Shown: positions 1-9,063 of the stretch, piece after piece
How positions within the stretch are numbered: the first letter of the stretch is position 1
Layout of the letters: the number at the start of each line of letters is the position of its first letter
Assembly (NCBI RefSeq): GCF_000380965.1
Contig: NZ_KB905588.1
Span: forward strand, 1 to 46,411
Length of the DNA: 46,411 bases
Reading direction: 5' to 3'
From: Paenibacillus ginsengihumi DSM 21568
GTDB lineage: Bacteria > Bacillota > Bacilli > Paenibacillales > NBRC-103111
Notes under the pieces: model-generated
Database searches by the model: none
What the model was told of the DNA's origin: nothing
The model's input: the letters and a program-made list of their open reading frames with translations, nothing else
Position numbers and translations under genes: made by a program

Positions 1-95
1 CCGGAACCGGGAACGTTACGTACAAGGACTTCTGGTCGAATGTAACCGTGAACGATTTGGTACATAAAGTCAAGCACTAACTTTGATGTTGAGCC
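1..95 (+). mobile_element. ISL3-type insertion sequence, right end only
   Basis: The first 95 bases are identical, as reverse complement, to 46119-46213 near the other edge. The identity stops exactly after the 3-prime tail of a transposase gene and the bases GAGCC; read from outside in, the element ends GGCTCAACATCAAAG, which fits the GGCTC-type termini of the ISL3 family. The next eight bases, taaattta (96-103), would be this copy's half of a target duplication if the family's usual 8-bp duplication applies; the other half lies outside the window. Family assignment comes from the longer copy at the right edge. Confidence 0.75.
2..67 (+). CDS. Transposase, C-terminal 21 residues (5-prime part outside window)
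   Basis: The frame starting at base 2 reads RNRERYVQGLLVECN and ends RFGT, stop TAA at 65-67. It is identical to the C-terminus of the better-preserved copy at 46147-46410, which carries the final catalytic-Glu block of ISL3-family DDE transposases. The gene reads into the window and the rest lies before base 1. Bases 68-283 between it and the MoxR gene are AT-rich and hold no gene; a TATAGT hexamer (239-244) may be a -10 element for the MoxR operon, but I see no convincing -35. Confidence 0.7.
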   Translation, partial: RNRERYVQGLLVECNRERFGT

Positions 96-283
96 TAAAT
101 TTATTGAAAATATCGTATACGCCGTTTTTTGAATCCTGTAAAATGGTAAGCAGGTATTATTTTGCTCATTCGACAATGCCGCTTGCGAATGTTCAGTAGC
201 CGATCATTTTGAACCTTTTTCCTATTTGATCCGTTATATATAGTTAATGCGCTTTATTCCAACATTGTTGAGGAGGACAGGAC

Positions 284-1243
284 ATGGCGACGATCATCAG
301 GGACGACGTGGAGGCCTTAAAACGCATCCAGGCCAATCTGGAGGCGTGCATCCTCGGCAAGCCCGAAGAAATCCGGCTGCTGTTGACAGCGCTTTTAGCC
401 GGCGGACACGTGCTGCTCGAAGACGTTCCCGGCACCGGCAAAACCGTGCTGATCAAGGCTTTAGCCCGTTCGATACAAGGTACGTTCCGGCGTATTCAAT
501 GCAATCCCGATTTGCTTCCTACCGATATTACGGGCGTCTCCATCTATCACCCGCGGGATGAGGTATTCGTCTTCCGTCCGGGCCCGATCATGACCCATAT
601 TTTGCTGGCGGACGAAATCAACCGGGCAACGACCAAAACGCAATCGGCGCTGCTGGAAGCGATGGAGGAGCGCCATGTCACGGTGGACGGGGAAACGCAT
701 GAGCTGCCGCAGCCGTTCCTGCTGCTGGCGACCCAGAACCCGATCGACTTCGAAGGCACCTACACGCTGCCCGAGGCGCAGCTGGACCGCTTCATGATGA
801 AGTTCAGCCTCGGCTATCCGGATGAGGCGACAGAGACGCGGATGATCGTCGCGCAAAGCGTCGCTCATCCGCTCGATGCGCTCGAGCCGGCGGCCAGCGT
901 GGAGCAGATTCAGTCGCTGCAGCGGCAGGCGCGCGATGTTCACCTGGATGAAGCGGTGGCGAGCTATCTCGTATCGATGGTCCGCATGACGAGGGAGCAT
1001 CCCGCCATCTTCCTCGGCGCCAGCCCGCGGGCGACGCTTGCCCTCGTGCAGGCTGCCAAAGCGCATGCCCTGCTGCAGGACAGGGATTACGTCATTCCCG
1101 ACGACATCAAGTTTTTGGCCCCTTACGTGCTCGGCCACCGGATGATTTTGCAGGCGGAGGCGCGGATGGACGGGGCGACCGTGCCTGCCGTGCTGCAATC
1201 GATCTTTCAACAGCTTAAAGTTCCCGTACGATGGGAGCGATAA
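284..1243 (+). CDS. MoxR-type AAA+ ATPase (AAA_3)
   Basis: A 319-residue AAA+ ATPase of the MoxR/RavA class, thought to act as a chaperone in assembly or activation of partner complexes. Walker A is EDVPGTGKT (46-54), Walker B ILLADEINRA (about 106-115) and the sensor-1 stretch LATQNP (148-153); the C-terminal AAA_lid_2 region is complete. AGGAGG at 271-276, eight bases before the ATG, fixes the start. The gene is followed after 3 bases by a DUF58 gene and then a membrane transglutaminase, the conserved trio seen in many bacteria (yeaC-yeaD-yebA in B. subtilis). The partner is inferred to be the DUF58 protein; the substrate is unknown. Confidence 0.93.
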   Translation: MATIIRDDVEALKRIQANLEACILGKPEEIRLLLTALLAGGHVLLEDVPGTGKTVLIKALARSIQGTFRRIQCNPDLLPTDITGVSIYHPRDEVFVFRPGPIMTHILLADEINRATTKTQSALLEAMEERHVTVDGETHELPQPFLLLATQNPIDFEGTYTLPEAQLDRFMMKFSLGYPDEATETRMIVAQSVAHPLDALEPAASVEQIQSLQRQARDVHLDEAVASYLVSMVRMTREHPAIFLGASPRATLALVQAAKAHALLQDRDYVIPDDIKFLAPYVLGHRMILQAEARMDGATVPAVLQSIFQQLKVPVRWER

Positions 1244-1246
1244 CCG

Positions 1247-2503
1247 ATGCTGAAGTCGCTGGCCCTAAGGAAATCGGCTGATCGGCCCCGGCTCAGCATG
1301 AAATTTTGGAGCGTTGCGGCCGCATTCGCGGCCAGCCTCGGCTTTATGCTGTTTCAGGGCGGTAAGCTGGCGTTAATGCTGTTTGTCATCGTTTCGATTT
1401 TATGCATTTATTTGCTGCTCGGCCAGTGGAGCGGCATCAAGAGAACCCAGGGGCAGCGGTCGCTGCAGCATTCGGGCGAATATACCGCGGCTCTGGAAGC
1501 GGGAAGCTCGCTCGGCGTCACCATACAGCTGCAAATTCCCGGCTTTTGGCCGATGCCGTATTTGTTCGTCAAGGACCGGCTGATCAGAAGGAACGGCGGC
1601 GAGATGGTTTTCGAAGCGACCGTCGTTCCGGATTGGCGCCGCCGCGGCGTCTGGGAATACCGGACGCCCGGACTGCGCCGCGGCTATTACAGCTTCGGGC
1701 ATACGGAATGCGTGACCGAGGATATTTTCGGCCTGTTCGAGCACAGCGGCACGCTGCATCTGCCGACGAGCATTGCGGTGCTGCCCAAGACGGTGCCGAT
1801 CCGCGAGTGGCAGCAGCACAACCATATGATGAAAGGCACGAATCACCATTCGACGACGACCCGCGCCGTCCGCGAGACAACGCAAATCAACGGGGTGCGG
1901 GAATACATTTACGGCGACCGGATCTCCCGCATTCACTGGAATGCGACGGCCAAGACGGGCACCTGGAAATCGAAGGAGTTCGAGCGCGAGTCGCTGCCGA
2001 AAACATTTCTCGTGCTGGACCGCGAGCTTGCGGCGTACGGCCATCCGGACCATTTCGAGCTGGGGGTGTCGACGGCCGCCTCGCTGTTCCAATACGGCGC
2101 CCAGCGGGGGCTGGCGCTCGGGCTTGTGTCGAGCGGAGCCGACGACGCCTATTTCGAACCGAAGATCGGACAAATGCAGTATAAAGCGCTGCAGCAGCAT
2201 ATGATCGATGTGGAAGCCGACGGCGTCAAGCCGCTGCGCCTCGTGCTGAAGGACAAGGTGAAGCAAATCCCGCCTGGCAGCTTCGTGACGGTCATCAGCC
2301 CGGGCTCGGGTGAGCCGATGTTGCAGCTGCTCGGCTGGCTGAAGCAGTCCCAGCTGAACCCGTGCCACATCTGGCTCTGCCCGCAGGCGGAGGCGGAGAG
2401 GAAGGAGGCGTGGATCGGCCAGCTGCGTTCCCGCGGAATGACGGGCTATGCCATATCTCATCTGGCCGAGCTGCCCGCGGCGTTAGGGGGGCGGGGAGCA
2501 TGA
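1247..2503 (+). CDS. DUF58 membrane protein (YeaD-like)
   Basis: 418 residues. Two hydrophobic segments near the N-terminus (about residues 22-62) anchor it in the membrane. The DUF58 signature, including YGDRISRIHWNATAKTG, lies at about residues 220-238, and the domain behind it resembles a von Willebrand A-like fold. The start is three bases after the MoxR stop, with its ribosome site inside the end of that gene, so the two are probably translationally coupled. DUF58 proteins are standard companions of MoxR ATPases; the molecular function is not established. No truncation is visible. Confidence 0.9.
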   Translation: MLKSLALRKSADRPRLSMKFWSVAAAFAASLGFMLFQGGKLALMLFVIVSILCIYLLLGQWSGIKRTQGQRSLQHSGEYTAALEAGSSLGVTIQLQIPGFWPMPYLFVKDRLIRRNGGEMVFEATVVPDWRRRGVWEYRTPGLRRGYYSFGHTECVTEDIFGLFEHSGTLHLPTSIAVLPKTVPIREWQQHNHMMKGTNHHSTTTRAVRETTQINGVREYIYGDRISRIHWNATAKTGTWKSKEFERESLPKTFLVLDRELAAYGHPDHFELGVSTAASLFQYGAQRGLALGLVSSGADDAYFEPKIGQMQYKALQQHMIDVEADGVKPLRLVLKDKVKQIPPGSFVTVISPGSGEPMLQLLGWLKQSQLNPCHIWLCPQAEAERKEAWIGQLRSRGMTGYAISHLAELPAALGGRGA

Positions 2504-4722
2504 ACGGCATCCGCCGCTTCTGGAATTTGCTGCTGTGGCACGACTGGCCCCATCGCGCCGCCGTCCTGCTTGCGGGCCTGTTCCTCCTGCAGTTTGTGCT
2601 GTGGTTCGAGAAGGAAGAAGGGCTCTGGCTGCCGGAAACGGTGCGCATTGTTCAGCTGACGCTGCTCATCACGCTGGTGATCGAGCATATTCCGAAGCTT
2701 CACTGGCTGCTGCGCGGGGTATTCGAGCTGATCGGCATTATCGCGATCAACGTAACCGTGCTCGTGCAATACGATGTGATCGCGCCGATGACGCTCGGCA
2801 GCTTTTTTTCATCCAAATTGTTTCTGAACCTGTATCAGCTGACGCCCTACTTATGGTTCGCGCTGGGGGCATGGGTCGTTTACCTCGCGGTCGTCTGGTG
2901 GGTCGAGCTCAAATGGCGCATCTATGCGATGCTGCTGCTCAGCATTATCGCCATGTGCATCCGGGATTCGTTCTCCAGCATCTATCTGTGGCCGCAAGTG
3001 GCCGTCATCGTAGCCTGCGGGCTGTTCATGCTGATCCTCAGCCATTTCCAGCAGCTGCGCCGCAAGGACGCCGGAGCCTGGAAGCATCTGGCCGAATATC
3101 CGGCGTCGATCGCCGTGCCTGTCGTCTCGCTGATCAGCCTGACCGTCGCCGTCGGCGCGTTGATGCCGGAGATCGGCCCGCTGCTGACCGACCCGTATTC
3201 CGCCTGGAGAGCTTACCGCGGCGAGCCGCTGGCTTTCACGACGGGCAAAGGAGTGGCGGTGGCGACGCTGTCCCCGGGGGATTCGTCCTCCGGCTACAGC
3301 CGCGACGACAGCGCGCTGGGCGGCGGCTTCGATTTCGACTATTCGCCGGTCATGACCGTCGATACGACGCACCGCAGCTATTGGCGGGGTGAGGCGAAGT
3401 CGCTGTATACGGGCAAGGGCTGGGACAAGAGCGACAACGAGAGACGGTCGCCGCTGTCCGGAGTGCGCCCCGACGCCCTGCTGCCGCCTGATCCCCGTCA
3501 GCCGGCCGGCCGGCTCAAGACGGTCGAGGTCAAGCAGATCGTCACCATGCTGTCGGAGGAGCGTTTCCCCATTCTGTTCGGTTCGTACGCGATCCAGAAG
3601 CTGGAGGATGTCAACGACGCGAAAACCGATTTTGGAGGAATCGTCTGGTCCTCCCGGCAAGCGGAGCTGCGTTACGTCGACCGCGATCCGTATCCGAAAC
3701 GATACACGATCGTATCCCAGATGCCGGTGATCGACGAGGATTTGCTGCGTCAGACGGGCTTTGTGCCGAATCGCGGGGAGTTCGCCGAATATCTCCAGCT
3801 GCCGGACCAGCTGCCTGAGCGCGTGCGCGAGCTGGCCGCGGAGATTACCGAGGATGCCGCCAACCCGTACGACAAGGCGAAGAGCATCGAGAAATATTTG
3901 CAGACGACGTTTACCTACAACAACCGGCCGGATTTGAGCAAAGGAAAAAGCCATGATTTGGTCGACCGGTTCCTCTTCGAAATGAAGGAAGGCTACTGCG
4001 ACTATTTCTCCTCCGCGATGGCCGTCATGGCTCGATCCGTCGGCCTGCCGACGCGGTGGGTGAAGGGCTACGCCCCGGGCAGCACGATCATGGAGGAGGA
4101 GATGTTCGGCTGGACGCAGGACATGGGGCTGATCGACCCGAACGCTCCGGGGCTGTATACGGTTCGCAATTCCGACGCGCACAGCTGGGTCGAGGTGTAC
4201 TTTAGCGGCTACGGCTGGATTCCGTTCGAGCCGACGGCAGGCTTCGCAATCCCGCAGCCTGTGCTGGAAGAGGAGACGGTCCCGGAGCTTGCGCCGGCTC
4301 CGACCCCGGAGGTCGAAGCGGCCCAGGAGGAAGAGCCGATCGTGCAGACGCGGCACATCGCCTGGGGCACGGTGCTTGTTTCCGCCGCCGCCATCTTGGC
4401 TTTCCTTGCCTGGAGATTCCAGCTGCTCGAGCTGCTGTCGGAGAAGGTGCGCCGCCGCCGGGCGTCGCTGCTGAAGCAGAAGGTTATCATCGAATGCGAG
4501 CGGCTGCTGCGCATTTGCCGCCGCAGCGGCTACGTCCGCGAGGAGCACGAGACGCTGCGCGAGGCGGTAATGCGGTGGACGCGCCAAAGCAAGTGGCTGA
4601 AGGACGACCTGGAGTCGGTGCTGAGCATATTTGAGAAGGCCAAATACGGAAAAACCGATATTACCGAAGACGACTTAAGGCGTACCGTCTCGATTGTCGA
4701 AAAGCTCCGTTCCCAGCTGTAG
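2500..4722 (+). CDS. Membrane-bound transglutaminase-like protease (TgpA/YebA-like, with DUF4129-like tail)
   Basis: 740 residues starting at an ATG that overlaps the DUF58 stop (ATGA at 2500-2503). About seven hydrophobic segments occupy the N-terminal 230 residues. An extracytoplasmic transglutaminase core follows: catalytic Cys500 in GYCDYFSSAM, His561 in DAHSWVEVYF, and FEPT where many relatives have FDPT, a substitution also known in Bacillus homologues. A Pro/Glu-rich spacer leads to one more membrane segment near residues 625-645 and a cytoplasmic DUF4129-like helical tail. Likely a cell-envelope enzyme served by the MoxR/DUF58 pair; substrate unknown. An upstream in-frame extension to 2362 exists but has no ribosome site and overlaps DUF58. 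Confidence 0.9.
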   Translation: MNGIRRFWNLLLWHDWPHRAAVLLAGLFLLQFVLWFEKEEGLWLPETVRIVQLTLLITLVIEHIPKLHWLLRGVFELIGIIAINVTVLVQYDVIAPMTLGSFFSSKLFLNLYQLTPYLWFALGAWVVYLAVVWWVELKWRIYAMLLLSIIAMCIRDSFSSIYLWPQVAVIVACGLFMLILSHFQQLRRKDAGAWKHLAEYPASIAVPVVSLISLTVAVGALMPEIGPLLTDPYSAWRAYRGEPLAFTTGKGVAVATLSPGDSSSGYSRDDSALGGGFDFDYSPVMTVDTTHRSYWRGEAKSLYTGKGWDKSDNERRSPLSGVRPDALLPPDPRQPAGRLKTVEVKQIVTMLSEERFPILFGSYAIQKLEDVNDAKTDFGGIVWSSRQAELRYVDRDPYPKRYTIVSQMPVIDEDLLRQTGFVPNRGEFAEYLQLPDQLPERVRELAAEITEDAANPYDKAKSIEKYLQTTFTYNNRPDLSKGKSHDLVDRFLFEMKEGYCDYFSSAMAVMARSVGLPTRWVKGYAPGSTIMEEEMFGWTQDMGLIDPNAPGLYTVRNSDAHSWVEVYFSGYGWIPFEPTAGFAIPQPVLEEETVPELAPAPTPEVEAAQEEEPIVQTRHIAWGTVLVSAAAILAFLAWRFQLLELLSEKVRRRRASLLKQKVIIECERLLRICRRSGYVREEHETLREAVMRWTRQSKWLKDDLESVLSIFEKAKYGKTDITEDDLRRTVSIVEKLRSQL

Positions 4723-4928
4723 CCGAAGCCGCGCCCTGCCGGATGACGGCAATTCGCGCCGCGGGCCAGAGGCAATGCCCCGTAATACGAACAGCGCCCT
4801 TTCGGCTTCCTGCCGGGAAGCGCAAGGGCTGAGAAGTTTTCCCGACGCGGGCCCGTGCGCCGCAGGCGCCTGGGCCTGCCTGTTCTCGGCGCCGGGGCGC
4901 TTCGCGCTGTCAAGGAGGACGGCGAGCT

Positions 4929-4958
4929 TTGCAACAAAATGGACATCTATGGTATAGT
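4929..4958 (+). promoter_or_regulatory. Probable sigma-A promoter for yqeG operon
   Basis: TTGCAA (4929-4934), 18-base spacer, TATAGT (4953-4958), with a TG one base before the -10 (extended -10). It sits 29 bases upstream of yqeG. The rest of the 4723-4986 gap shows no gene that I can support. Confidence 0.6.
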
Positions 4959-4986
4959 TTGACGTATAAAGCACAAGGATCTAGAG

Positions 4987-5490
4987 GTGAAAGCGTTGCT
5001 CAAGAAGCTCATTCCGCGCCTGCAGGTCAACACGATCTACGATATCGATCTTGAGGCGCTGCGGAAGCAAGGGTATCGGGGCATCATTACCGACCTCGAC
5101 AATACGCTGGTGGGCGCCAAGGCCCCGCTGGCTACGCCGGAATTGACCGCTTGGCTGAAGCGGGTCGGCGAGGCCGGGTTTCAGGTTGTCATCGTATCCA
5201 ACAATGAGCGGAACCGGGTGAGCCGGTTCGCCGAGCCGCTGTCCATTCCTTTTATTTACAGAGCGAAGAAGCCGACGAGCGCGGCGTTTCGGCGGGCGCT
5301 GCGCATGATGAATTTGTCGGCCAAAGAGACGGTCGTCATCGGGGACCAGATGCTCACAGATGTGCTGGGGGGCAATCGGCTCGGACTTTACACGATATTG
5401 GTGCTGCCGATCTCGCGGGCGGACGAAGGCTTCTTCACCAAAGTGAACCGCCGCCTCGAGAAAGCGGCGCTGACGTTAATGAAAAGGTAG
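4987..5490 (+). CDS. yqeG: YqeG family HAD-type phosphatase
   Basis: 167 residues, HAD superfamily class IIIA. Motif I is ITDLDNTLVG with the two Asp at 36 and 38; motif II is the VSNN stretch, motif III the Lys of AKKP, motif IV GDQMLTD. B. subtilis YqeG heads the same gene order (yqeG-yqeH-aroE-yhbY-nadD) and is linked to ribosome assembly; its natural substrate is not settled. The start used is GTG 4987 with AAGGA seven bases upstream. TTG at 4996, preceded by GAGGTG, would give the shorter N-terminus MLKKLIPRL, closer to homologues, and is a real alternative. Confidence 0.92.
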   Translation: MKALLKKLIPRLQVNTIYDIDLEALRKQGYRGIITDLDNTLVGAKAPLATPELTAWLKRVGEAGFQVVIVSNNERNRVSRFAEPLSIPFIYRAKKPTSAAFRRALRMMNLSAKETVVIGDQMLTDVLGGNRLGLYTILVLPISRADEGFFTKVNRRLEKAALTLMKR

Positions 5491-5504
5491 GTCGTATATC
5501 GCAT

Positions 5505-6632
5505 ATGACGGTTGAACATCCGTCCGCAGCCGCATGCAGCGGCTGCGGAGTGGCGCTGCAGACGGCATCGCCCGATCAGCTCGGCTACGTGCCGCAGAAG
5601 GCTTTGGGGCGGACGCCGGTCATTTGCCAGCGCTGTTTTCGCATCAGGCATTACAACGAAGCATCGAGCATTACGCTGAACGACGACGACTTCCTGCGGC
5701 TGCTTCATCAGGTCGGCACGACCGAGTCGCTTGTCGTCAGCATCGTCGACGTGTTCGATTTCGAAGGCAGCATGATTGCCGGCTTGTCGCGGTTTGCCGG
5801 GAAGAACCCGGTCATTCTGGTCGTCAATAAAATCGATCTGCTGCCGAAGGTAACCAATTATAACCGAATCGTGAACTGGGTGCAGCGGCAGGCGAAAGAG
5901 GCGGGGCTGCGGGTCGTCCAGGTCGTGCTTTGCTCGGCGAAGAAAAACATGGGCTTCGATCGGGTGATCGAGGCGATCGAGCGCTTCCGGGGCGGCCGCA
6001 GCGTCTATGTCGTCGGCGCGACCAATGTCGGCAAGTCGACGCTGATCAACCGGCTGATCCGGGATTACAGCGACTTGGACGCCGAGCTGACCGTCTCGCA
6101 GTATCCGGGGACGACGCTCGATCTCGTCGCCATTCCGCTGGACGACGGCGCCTCGATCATCGATACGCCCGGCATCGTGTACCGGCACCGGCTGACCGAG
6201 CTTGTCTGCAAGAAAGATCTCGGCGCGCTGCTTCCGGACAAGCCGATCAAGCCGCTCGTGTACCAGCTGAACGAGCGGCAGACGCTGTTTTTCGGCGGAC
6301 TGGCGCGCTTCGATTTCGAGCGGGGCGAGCGCCAGTCGTTTACGGTAAACGTGTCCAATGCGATCGCAGGCAGTGTGCACAGGACGAAGCTGGAGAGAGC
6401 CGACGCCTTGTACGAGGAGCACCGCGGCGGGCTGCTTTCGCCGCCGGATAAGGAAGGGCTCGAGCTGCTGCCGCCGTGGACGAAGCATTCGATCCGCATT
6501 CCCCGCGGCATGAAGCAGGATATCAGCATCTCGGGCCTCGGCTGGATTGCCGCGAGCAGCGCCGTCGGCGCGGATATTACCGTTCATGCGCCCAAAGGGG
6601 TCAAGGTAACGGTGCGCGATTCGATCATTTAA
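5505..6632 (+). CDS. yqeH: Ribosome biogenesis GTPase YqeH
   Basis: 375 residues. An N-terminal zinc-finger (Cys11, Cys14, Cys41, Cys44) precedes a circularly permuted GTPase domain with the motifs in order G4 NKIDLLPK (about 107), G1 GATNVGKST (about 171-179) and G3 DTPG (about 220). This permuted order is diagnostic of the YqeH/YlqF/RsgA group; YqeH is needed for 30S subunit assembly in B. subtilis. It starts 14 bases after yqeG and ends at a terminator-like hairpin before aroE, so the downstream genes may depend on read-through or their own promoter. Confidence 0.95.
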   Translation: MTVEHPSAAACSGCGVALQTASPDQLGYVPQKALGRTPVICQRCFRIRHYNEASSITLNDDDFLRLLHQVGTTESLVVSIVDVFDFEGSMIAGLSRFAGKNPVILVVNKIDLLPKVTNYNRIVNWVQRQAKEAGLRVVQVVLCSAKKNMGFDRVIEAIERFRGGRSVYVVGATNVGKSTLINRLIRDYSDLDAELTVSQYPGTTLDLVAIPLDDGASIIDTPGIVYRHRLTELVCKKDLGALLPDKPIKPLVYQLNERQTLFFGGLARFDFERGERQSFTVNVSNAIAGSVHRTKLERADALYEEHRGGLLSPPDKEGLELLPPWTKHSIRIPRGMKQDISISGLGWIAASSAVGADITVHAPKGVKVTVRDSII

Positions 6633-6638
6633 GAATAG

Positions 6639-6666
6639 GAAAGCTTCGTCCGCGAAGCTTTCTTTT
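6639..6666 (+). terminator. Terminator-like hairpin after yqeH
   Basis: GAAAGCTTCG (6639-6648) pairs perfectly with CGAAGCTTTC (6653-6662) around a 4-base loop and runs into TTTT. It lies just 6 bases past the yqeH stop. The T-tract is short, so termination may be partial and aroE may be expressed by read-through. Confidence 0.6.
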
Positions 6667-6706
6667 GCAGTATTTCGCAGTATTTTGGGGGAGGAACGCT
6701 GGGGTC

Positions 6707-7573
6707 ATGGGGATAGATAAGCTGGACAGCCACACCGTCATGTACGGCGTATTCGGAGATCCGATCCGCCATTCGAAATCGCCGATTATGCTGAACCGGG
6801 CGTTCGCGGCGAGCGGGCTGAACGCGGCCTATGCCGCGTTTCATATTTTGCCGGGGACGCTGAAGGAGGCGGTGGCGGGAATTCGCGCGCTCGGCTTCCG
6901 CGGCGTGAACGTGACGATCCCGCACAAGGTCGAGGTCATGTCGTATTTGGACGAGATCGACGAAGGGGCGCAGGCGATCGGGGCGGTCAATACGATCGTC
7001 AACGAAGGCGGGAAGCTGATCGGCTACAATACGGACGGCATCGGATACGTCCGTTCGCTCAAGGAAGAAACGGGCATCCGCCTTAAGGGCAAGAAGGTGC
7101 TGATGATCGGCGCGGGCGGCGCGGCCCGCGGCGTAGGGTATGCGCTGGCCCGGGAAGGCGCGGCGCACCTGTTCATCGCCAACCGGACGAAAGCGAAGGC
7201 CGACGAGCTGGCCGCCTCGATGAGCGCGTTCGCCAGCGCCTCGAGCCATGGAACCGACGAGCTGCAGCAGCTCGCCGCCGAGGCGGATCTGATCGTCAAC
7301 AATACGTCGCTCGGCATGCACCCGGACGTGGACAGCACTCCGATGCCGGCGGAATGGATTCGCCCGGGCACGGTAGCCAGCGACCTGGTGTATAACCCGC
7401 TGGTCACCCGTTTCCTGCGCGAGGCCCAAGCCCGCGGCGCCATCGCTCACAGCGGGCTTGGCATGTTCGTATATCAGGGCGCCTATGCCTTCGAATATTG
7501 GACCGGTTTGCCTGCTCCCGTTGCGGCGATGCGCGAGGTCGTCGAACGCTCTTTTAACGAAACTACGAATTGA
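6707..7573 (+). CDS. aroE: Shikimate dehydrogenase (NADP)
   Basis: 288 residues. Catalyses NADPH-dependent reduction of 3-dehydroshikimate to shikimate in aromatic amino-acid synthesis. Shikimate-binding HSKSP is at 22-26, catalytic Lys76 sits in NVTIPHK, NTDG is at 110-113 and the nucleotide-binding loop GAGGAARGV at 137-145. The start is the ATG at 6707, with GGGAGG about 12 bases upstream; a much longer in-frame extension runs back into yqeH and is rejected. Same neighbours as in B. subtilis. Confidence 0.95.
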   Translation: MGIDKLDSHTVMYGVFGDPIRHSKSPIMLNRAFAASGLNAAYAAFHILPGTLKEAVAGIRALGFRGVNVTIPHKVEVMSYLDEIDEGAQAIGAVNTIVNEGGKLIGYNTDGIGYVRSLKEETGIRLKGKKVLMIGAGGAARGVGYALAREGAAHLFIANRTKAKADELAASMSAFASASSHGTDELQQLAAEADLIVNNTSLGMHPDVDSTPMPAEWIRPGTVASDLVYNPLVTRFLREAQARGAIAHSGLGMFVYQGAYAFEYWTGLPAPVAAMREVVERSFNETTN

Positions 7574-7588
7574 GGTTGAATCTACATC

Positions 7589-7882
7589 ATGCTGACAGGC
7601 AAACAGAAACGGTATTTGCGCTCGCTGGCGCATCATCTCAATCCGATCTTTCAGGTCGGCAAAGGCGGGGTGAACGATCATCTGATTCGCCATATCGCGG
7701 AAGCGATCGAGGTACGGGAACTGATGAAGGTGTCCGTGCTGAACAACTGTATGGACGACCCCCGCGAGATCGCCGACGAGCTGGCGCGGGGCGCGGAAGC
7801 CGAGGTCGTTCAGGTGATCGGCAAAACGATCGTGCTGTACAAGGAATCGCGCGATCACAAGACCATCGAGCTGCCGCGATAA
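7589..7882 (+). CDS. yhbY: YhbY family RNA-binding protein (CRM domain)
   Basis: 97 residues, a single CRS1_YhbY (CRM) domain with the conserved opening LTGKQKRYLRSLAHHL and the KGGV loop (about 27-31). YhbY binds pre-50S ribosomal particles in E. coli; a role in ribosome assembly fits the neighbours yqeH and rsfS. Starts 15 bases after aroE with GAGGTT at 7572-7577 as ribosome site. Same position as yqeI in B. subtilis. Confidence 0.92.
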   Translation: MLTGKQKRYLRSLAHHLNPIFQVGKGGVNDHLIRHIAEAIEVRELMKVSVLNNCMDDPREIADELARGAEAEVVQVIGKTIVLYKESRDHKTIELPR

Positions 7883-7904
7883 CGGTGCGAAATGGGGGAT
7901 GGGG

Positions 7905-8492
7905 ATGAAGGTCGGGCTGATGGGCGGAACGTTTGACCCGATTCATATCGGTCATCTCGTTGCCGCCGAATGCGCGGCCGAGACGGCCGGCCTCGACGAA
8001 GTATGGTTCATGCCGACGAACGTGCCGCCGCACAAGGACAGGGCGCCGGGGGCGACGCCCAAGCAGCGGCTGGAGATGGTTCGGCTGGCGACAGACGGAC
8101 ATCCGAAATTTCGGACGAGCGATATCGAACTGGCGAAGGGCGGCATATCCTACAGTGTAGAGACGGTGTCGCTGCTTAAGCAGCGCTATCCCGAGCACTC
8201 GTTTTACTATATCATCGGAGCGGATATGGTCCGCTATTTGCCCAAATGGTACAAGATCGAGGAGCTTGTGCGGATGGTCCGCTTTATCGGCCTGAACCGT
8301 CCGGGCTACGAGCCGGACCTGGCCGAAGCGGACGAGCTTGTGCGCCAGGCGGTGCAGCTCGCGGAGATGCCGCCGATCGACTTGTCCTCGACCTGCATCC
8401 GCAGCCGGAGCGCTTCCGCCTTAAGCATCCGGTATCTGGTTCCCGATCGGGTGAGGGAGTATATCGAGGTGAACCGTATTTATGAAACGTGA
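7905..8492 (+). CDS. nadD: Nicotinate-nucleotide adenylyltransferase
   Basis: 195 residues. Transfers AMP from ATP to nicotinate mononucleotide in NAD synthesis. The nucleotidyltransferase signature GGTFDPIHIGH is at 7-17 and the second signature, an SSTxIR-type stretch (DLSSTCIRSR), is near residue 160. The ATG at 7905 is chosen because the GGGGG block at 7894-7898 is then a well-placed ribosome site; ATG 7899, two codons earlier, would have it immediately adjacent. The gene overlaps yqeK by 11 bases. Confidence 0.94.
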   Translation: MKVGLMGGTFDPIHIGHLVAAECAAETAGLDEVWFMPTNVPPHKDRAPGATPKQRLEMVRLATDGHPKFRTSDIELAKGGISYSVETVSLLKQRYPEHSFYYIIGADMVRYLPKWYKIEELVRMVRFIGLNRPGYEPDLAEADELVRQAVQLAEMPPIDLSSTCIRSRSASALSIRYLVPDRVREYIEVNRIYET

Positions 8493-9063
8493 AGACATCA
8501 TCGAGTCGGTCCGCTCGCAAATGCCCGAGCGGCGCTGGCAGCATACGCTCGGCGTCATGGAGACGGCCATCCAGCTGGCAAACCGGTACGGGGCCGACCC
8601 GGACAAGGCCGAGCTGGCGGCGATTTTGCACGATGTGTGCAAGTATTGGCCGGTGGAGGAGCAGGCGCGAATCATTCGCGAGCACGGATTGCCGGCCGAA
8701 CTGCTGGATTATGACAAGGAGCTGTGGCACGCCCACGCGGGGGCTTTCGTCGCCAAGGACCGCTACGGAGTGGCCGACGAGGAAGTGCTGGATGCGATCC
8801 GTTATCATACATCCGGCCGCGAGCGGATGACGCTGCTGGAGAAGGTCGTCTGTCTGGCCGATTATATCGAGCCCGGAAGGGACTTCCCGAACGTGAATAA
8901 TATCCGGGAAATCGCCGAACATAGTTTAGAGAAGGCACTTATTGCCGGATTTAGCGGCACGATTGCTTTTTTGCTGGAGAAAGGAAAAAAGATATATCCG
9001 CTGACGATGCAGGCCAGAAACAGCCTGATCGACGAAGTGAAGTTAAAGGAGGAGCATGCATGA
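8482..9063 (+). CDS. yqeK: YqeK family HD-domain hydrolase (symmetrical Ap4A hydrolase)
   Basis: 193 residues, HD superfamily. Metal ligands visible: His21 in RWQHTLGV, His50-Asp51 in ILHDVCKY, and the downstream His in YHTSGR with Asp in LADYIEPGR. YqeK proteins hydrolyse diadenosine tetraphosphate symmetrically, shown for the B. subtilis and Staphylococcus enzymes. It overlaps nadD by 11 bases and rsfS by 4 (ATGA), a coupled arrangement kept across Firmicutes. Confidence 0.94.
   Translation: MKREDIIESVRSQMPERRWQHTLGVMETAIQLANRYGADPDKAELAAILHDVCKYWPVEEQARIIREHGLPAELLDYDKELWHAHAGAFVAKDRYGVADEEVLDAIRYHTSGRERMTLLEKVVCLADYIEPGRDFPNVNNIREIAEHSLEKALIAGFSGTIAFLLEKGKKIYPLTMQARNSLIDEVKLKEEHA

Noticed and set aside
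4723..4986. Short open frames (e.g. 4694-4957) before yqeG
   Set aside because: They overlap the transglutaminase end and the yqeG promoter, lack ribosome sites and show no family features.
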